In this document: positions 6,917 through 7,813 of the stretch, in pieces | Layout: each line of letters opens with the position of its first letter | Position numbering within the stretch: the first letter of the stretch is position 1 | NCBI RefSeq assembly: GCF_004138495.1 | Contig: NZ_ML142857.1 | Span: forward strand, 40,914-48,726 | DNA length: 7,813 bases | Source: Phytoactinopolyspora endophytica | GTDB lineage: Bacteria > Actinomycetota > Actinomycetes > Jiangellales > Jiangellaceae | Direction: 5' to 3' | Translations under genes and position numbers: made by a program | The notes under the pieces: model-generated | What the model saw: only the letters and a program-made list of their open reading frames with translations | What the model was told of the DNA's origin: nothing | Databases searched by the model: none

Positions 6917-7813
6917 TCACTCCTTCTTGAAGAAGCCGAACAGCTTCAGCGTGATCAGCGACACCGACATGATGATCAGCGCCAGCACGACGCCGATCGC
7001 CGAGGCGTAGCCGAGCTGGAACGACGTGAACGCGGTGCGATACAGATGCACCACGACGCTCAGGCCACCCTGTCCTGGTCCGCCGCCGGTGCCCCACAGG
7101 ATCAGCGGCTCCACGAAGAGCTGGAATCCGCCGAAGATCGTGAGGACGGTGACGAACAGGATGATCGGCTTCGACAGCGGCACGGAAAGATGCCAAAACT
7201 TGCGGATGGGTCCCGCGCCGTCCACCGAGGCCGATTCGTACAGCTCGCTGGGGATGTTCGACAGCCCGGTGGTGAAGTAGATGATGTTGATCCCGGTCCA
7301 CCGCCAGAAGGCCATGATGATCATGGCCGGGATGGCCAGGCTCCGGGTCTCCAGCCAGCCCTGCGCTGGCACGCCGAACAAGCCGAGGAAGCTGTTGACC
7401 AGCCCGTTGGTGGTGAGCAGCAGCGAAAACACGACGCCCACCACGACCAGCGAGGTCAGCACCGGCAGGAAGAACGCCGACCGCAGCGCCGACTGCCGGA
7501 CCACCAGCTTGGACTGCAACACCGCGGCCAGGATGAACGGCACCGGTATCAGCACCAGCAAGGTTCCCGCGGTGTACAGCGCGGTGTTGCGCAACGCCGT
7601 GAAGAACGTGCTGTCCGACAGCAGTCTGCGGTAGTTGCTGAAGCCGGTCCATTCGGTCACGCCGATGCCTTCGATGTCCTGAAAGCTCAGCACGATGGCA
7701 TATCCGACCGCGTAGACCCGGAACACGCCGAAGAGCACCAGGAACGGCAACATGAACACCATCGCCACCACCCAGGGGCGGTGGAAGAAGGGAGTCTTGG
7801 ATCTGCGGTCCCC
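6917..7813 (-). CDS. Carbohydrate ABC transporter permease, MalF type, 5' partial
   Basis: First permease of the sugar importer. The frame is open to the right edge of the window (about 298 residues visible). The GTG at 7769-7771 is probably internal, because the codons before it read RRSKTPFFHRPW. That resembles the cytoplasmic leader of MalF-like permeases and continues into VVAMVFMLPFLVLFGVF, the first membrane helix. Numbered from that GTG, helices follow near 64-86, 98-120, 145-168, 202-222 and 255-276. The EAA loop at 176-203 reads ELYESASVDGAGPIRKFW, then LSVPLSKPI. The gene ends in LFGFFKKE with the TGA at 6917-6919. It is the most upstream gene visible in the operon. By analogy with CUT1 loci, a substrate-binding protein gene, and perhaps a LacI-type regulator, would lie beyond 7813. 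No ATPase gene is seen, which fits actinobacteria that share one multi-sugar ATPase. Confidence 0.94.
   Translation of the reverse strand, partial: GDRRSKTPFFHRPWVVAMVFMLPFLVLFGVFRVYAVGYAIVLSFQDIEGIGVTEWTGFSNYRRLLSDSTFFTALRNTALYTAGTLLVLIPVPFILAAVLQSKLVVRQSALRSAFFLPVLTSLVVVGVVFSLLLTTNGLVNSFLGLFGVPAQGWLETRSLAIPAMIIMAFWRWTGINIIYFTTGLSNIPSELYESASVDGAGPIRKFWHLSVPLSKPIILFVTVLTIFGGFQLFVEPLILWGTGGGPGQGGLSVVVHLYRTAFTSFQLGYASAIGVVLALIIMSVSLITLKLFGFFKKE
6920..6925 (-). promoter_or_regulatory. Shine-Dalgarno site inside the end of the upstream permease gene
   Basis: AAGGAG on the - strand lies in the last sense codons of the MalF-type gene, directly before its TGA and 10 nt before the MalG-type ATG. This favours coupled translation of the two permeases. 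The spacing is slightly long, leaving a choice with the ATG ten codons further in. Confidence 0.65.

Noticed and set aside
1..7813. CRISPR, toxin-antitoxin, phage, defence or secondary-metabolite system
   Set aside because: No repeat-spacer pattern, small paired genes or diagnostic domains are present. All long supported genes are explained by sugar uptake, arabinan breakdown or the convergent hydrolase.

Overview
The window is GC-rich DNA with strong third-position G/C bias, Shine-Dalgarno (SD) sites before the genes, and an actinobacterial style of sugar-uptake locus: two carbohydrate ABC permeases followed by secreted glycoside hydrolases, with no ATPase gene. I read it as a chromosomal fragment of a soil- or plant-associated actinobacterium. 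The genus cannot be fixed from the sequence alone.

Layout. From 1 to 1640 on the + strand is the 3' part of a gene for a probably secreted alpha/beta-hydrolase-like protein of the DUF6351 type; its 5' end lies outside the window. From 1641 to 1761 is a convergent intergenic region with a short tandem repeat and a striking AT-rich 88-nt inverted repeat (1664-1751). From 1762 to 7813 everything is on the - strand. In transcription order (right to left) it holds a MalF-type sugar permease (5' end cut by the window edge), a MalG-type permease, a compact secreted GH43 endo-arabinanase, a larger secreted GH43 arabinanase with a ricin-type beta-trefoil and a helical C-terminal domain, and a cytoplasmic TIM-barrel-like protein distantly resembling peptidase family U32. 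Gaps between the - strand genes are 7, 25, 80 and 63 nt, each start has an SD-like site, and no terminator is visible between them, so they look like one operon.

How the genes could work together (inference). The two GH43 enzymes would cut alpha-1,5-linked arabinan, the side chain of plant pectin, outside the cell. The MalF/MalG pair would import the arabino-oligosaccharides, using a substrate-binding protein probably encoded just upstream of the window and an ATPase encoded elsewhere, as with MsiK in Streptomyces. The U32-like protein has no assigned reaction and is the least explained member. The DUF6351 hydrolase is convergent and may be unrelated.

I found no tRNA, rRNA, CRISPR array, transposase, phage gene or recognisable defence or secondary-metabolite system. 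The points most worth checking are the long inverted repeat, the U32-like protein, the multidomain GH43 with its cysteine-bearing insertion beside the catalytic acid, and the adjacent but architecturally different pair of arabinanases.
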